64,000 nt of DNA from JAUWGC01 sp963753055 (GTDB lineage: Bacteria; Bacteroidota; Bacteroidia; Bacteroidales; B18-G4): NCBI GenBank assembly GCA_963753055.1, contig CAVWAP010000001.1:372001-436000 (forward strand), written 5' to 3'. Shown here one piece after another: positions 63,201 through 64,000 of the stretch (position 1 is its first letter; each line of letters starts with the position of its first letter). Below the pieces are notes generated by a model. That model was not told the origin of the DNA and made no database searches. It saw only the letters and a program-made list of their open reading frames with translations. The translations under genes were made by a program, and so were the position numbers.

Positions 63201-64000
63201 TAATAATGCAATGGATCAAATCTATTATATGCAGACCGATGGTTAGCAATACGTTAAATCTTCCTGAAGCTGTGATTTTACCTGGCTCAAAAAAGTCTTC
63301 TGCACAAATAATAAGGTAGTCTGCAACAATATTATCAGCTTGTGCGGTGCTGGTTAAGGTAATCCATTGCACATTACCATTACCCTGTATATTATCATTA
63401 ATACTTGCAGTAATTCCACTTGATCCATAATTAAGCATGGTGTTACTAGCAACATTGTTAAATATTCCGGTGTTTACATTCACAGCAGTATTACCGGATT
63501 TATAAAATCAAGTGTAATTTCGTAGTTGGTATAAACATTAATATATTCTGTTACAGGATTAAACTGTGTTGGGTACAAGAAGATCTCTGCATATTTCTGG
63601 CTGCGCAAATAACCGGTTCAAACCGGCATGTATTCCAGGAAAGTAAATATTCTGGGCATAAACCGTATCGTTTTTGGTAAAAACTTCCTGCAAATAAACC
63701 GTACTATCAGGGGTTATACAGTTACCTCATAATCGGGTGCAGGATAAATGTTATAGTTGTTAAAATCAGTTTGCCCGGTAATATTTACAGTTAAAACAAT
63801 ACTATCACATTCGGGTATAGCAATCAGTTGCCTGATATAAGGGTAATTCAGGCTCGCCGGTTTCCATGGTATTACCCACCCCGGGAATTTTTATCCTTTG
63901 AAAGGTTTCGCTTCCTTCGGTAATGTCATTTTTATACATTACGCAAACTTCCACAGTGATAGATCTACTGCGGGTTAGATGCGATCAAATTGGTAATAGG
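60289..64000 (-). pseudogene. Gingipain-like C25 peptidase with T9SS sorting domain, many frameshifts, truncated at right edge
   Basis: Read from the right edge, scattered frames join into one very large secreted protease. A propeptide part (about 63480-64000) includes GEPELP and IAIPECDSIVLTVNITGQ, then LIICAEDFFEP. A C25 core (about 62850-63150) has KLGYVLLIGDVDAGNLGMPS, and the catalytic-His region MYDGHGGIEWW lies at 62534-62743. A Cys-region frame with VQGFVGFLGAARNDVEST follows. Beta-helix style repeats (61904-62203 and 61650-61860) and a type A sorting domain (60289-60537) complete it. I count at least ten frame changes. Either it is a decayed gene or this end of the assembly carries indel errors. 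Confidence 0.8.

Overview
The window is a stretch of a Bacteroidota chromosome, most likely an anaerobic, T9SS-bearing member of the Bacteroidia. The signs are type IX sorting domains, GldA, GldB and a PorT-family barrel, a large Oar-like TonB-dependent receptor, Bacteroidota-type -7 promoter elements (TAnnTTTG), the gldB/porT-like/nadE/nfuA/mrp neighbourhood, and an oxygen-sensitive glycyl radical enzyme. From the left edge to about 59.4 kb the coding is dense and intact. From about 59.45 kb to the right edge every gene is broken by repeated frameshifts.

Left part (1-14 kb). A TIM-barrel isomerase (cut by the window edge), two Gfo/Idh/MocA oxidoreductases and a DUF1080 lipoprotein form a probable 3-keto-glycoside pathway. 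Next comes a four-gene unit: a REC-HPt-REC protein, a TPR plus YaiO barrel protein, a membrane HEAT-repeat protein and a processive GT2 glycosyltransferase. It looks like a compact exopolysaccharide synthesis and export system. A type I phosphodiesterase/phosphatase and an Oar-like receptor follow on the minus strand.

Centre (14.4-33.5 kb). Twelve minus-strand genes run almost without gaps. Transcription starts at a glycyl radical activase and passes through trans-4-hydroxyproline dehydratase (HypD), a trans-3-hydroxyproline dehydratase-type racemase-fold enzyme, CutC, a GH2 beta-galactosidase, two sulfatases, a sodium/solute symporter, a nucleotidyltransferase, an APH-fold sugar kinase, a lipoprotein and an ExbB/TolQ-like protein. 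Together they suggest degradation of sulfated, galactose-containing, hydroxyproline-rich glycoproteins such as collagen-type or arabinogalactan/extensin-type material. A TPR-LytS/LytTR two-component pair lies divergently beside the start of this unit.

Housekeeping part (33.5-54.5 kb). This holds hypA, yifB, gldB, a PorT-like barrel, nadE, nfuA, mrp, an alkyltransferase-like protein, trmB, an HU-SPOR protein, kdsB, a deoxynucleoside kinase, a GH3-family protein, ispE, lptF/G, tgt, a GT2, an ECF sigma factor and hutU.

Right part (54.6-64 kb). Two divergent T9SS-secreted proteins are followed by metK, gldA, a frameshifted membrane protein and a frameshifted gingipain-like (C25) protease. The most striking observation is in the Omp28/thioredoxin-like secreted protein at 54604-56253. 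Its only disruption is one in-frame TGA at the first position of what should be a CxxC motif, giving x-P-Y-C. A 10-bp hairpin with GG in its loop starts 10 nt after that TGA. This fits an undescribed T9SS-exported selenoprotein, although a nonsense mutation cannot be excluded from sequence alone. No Sec machinery genes, tRNA, rRNA, CRISPR array or intact IS element was seen in the window.
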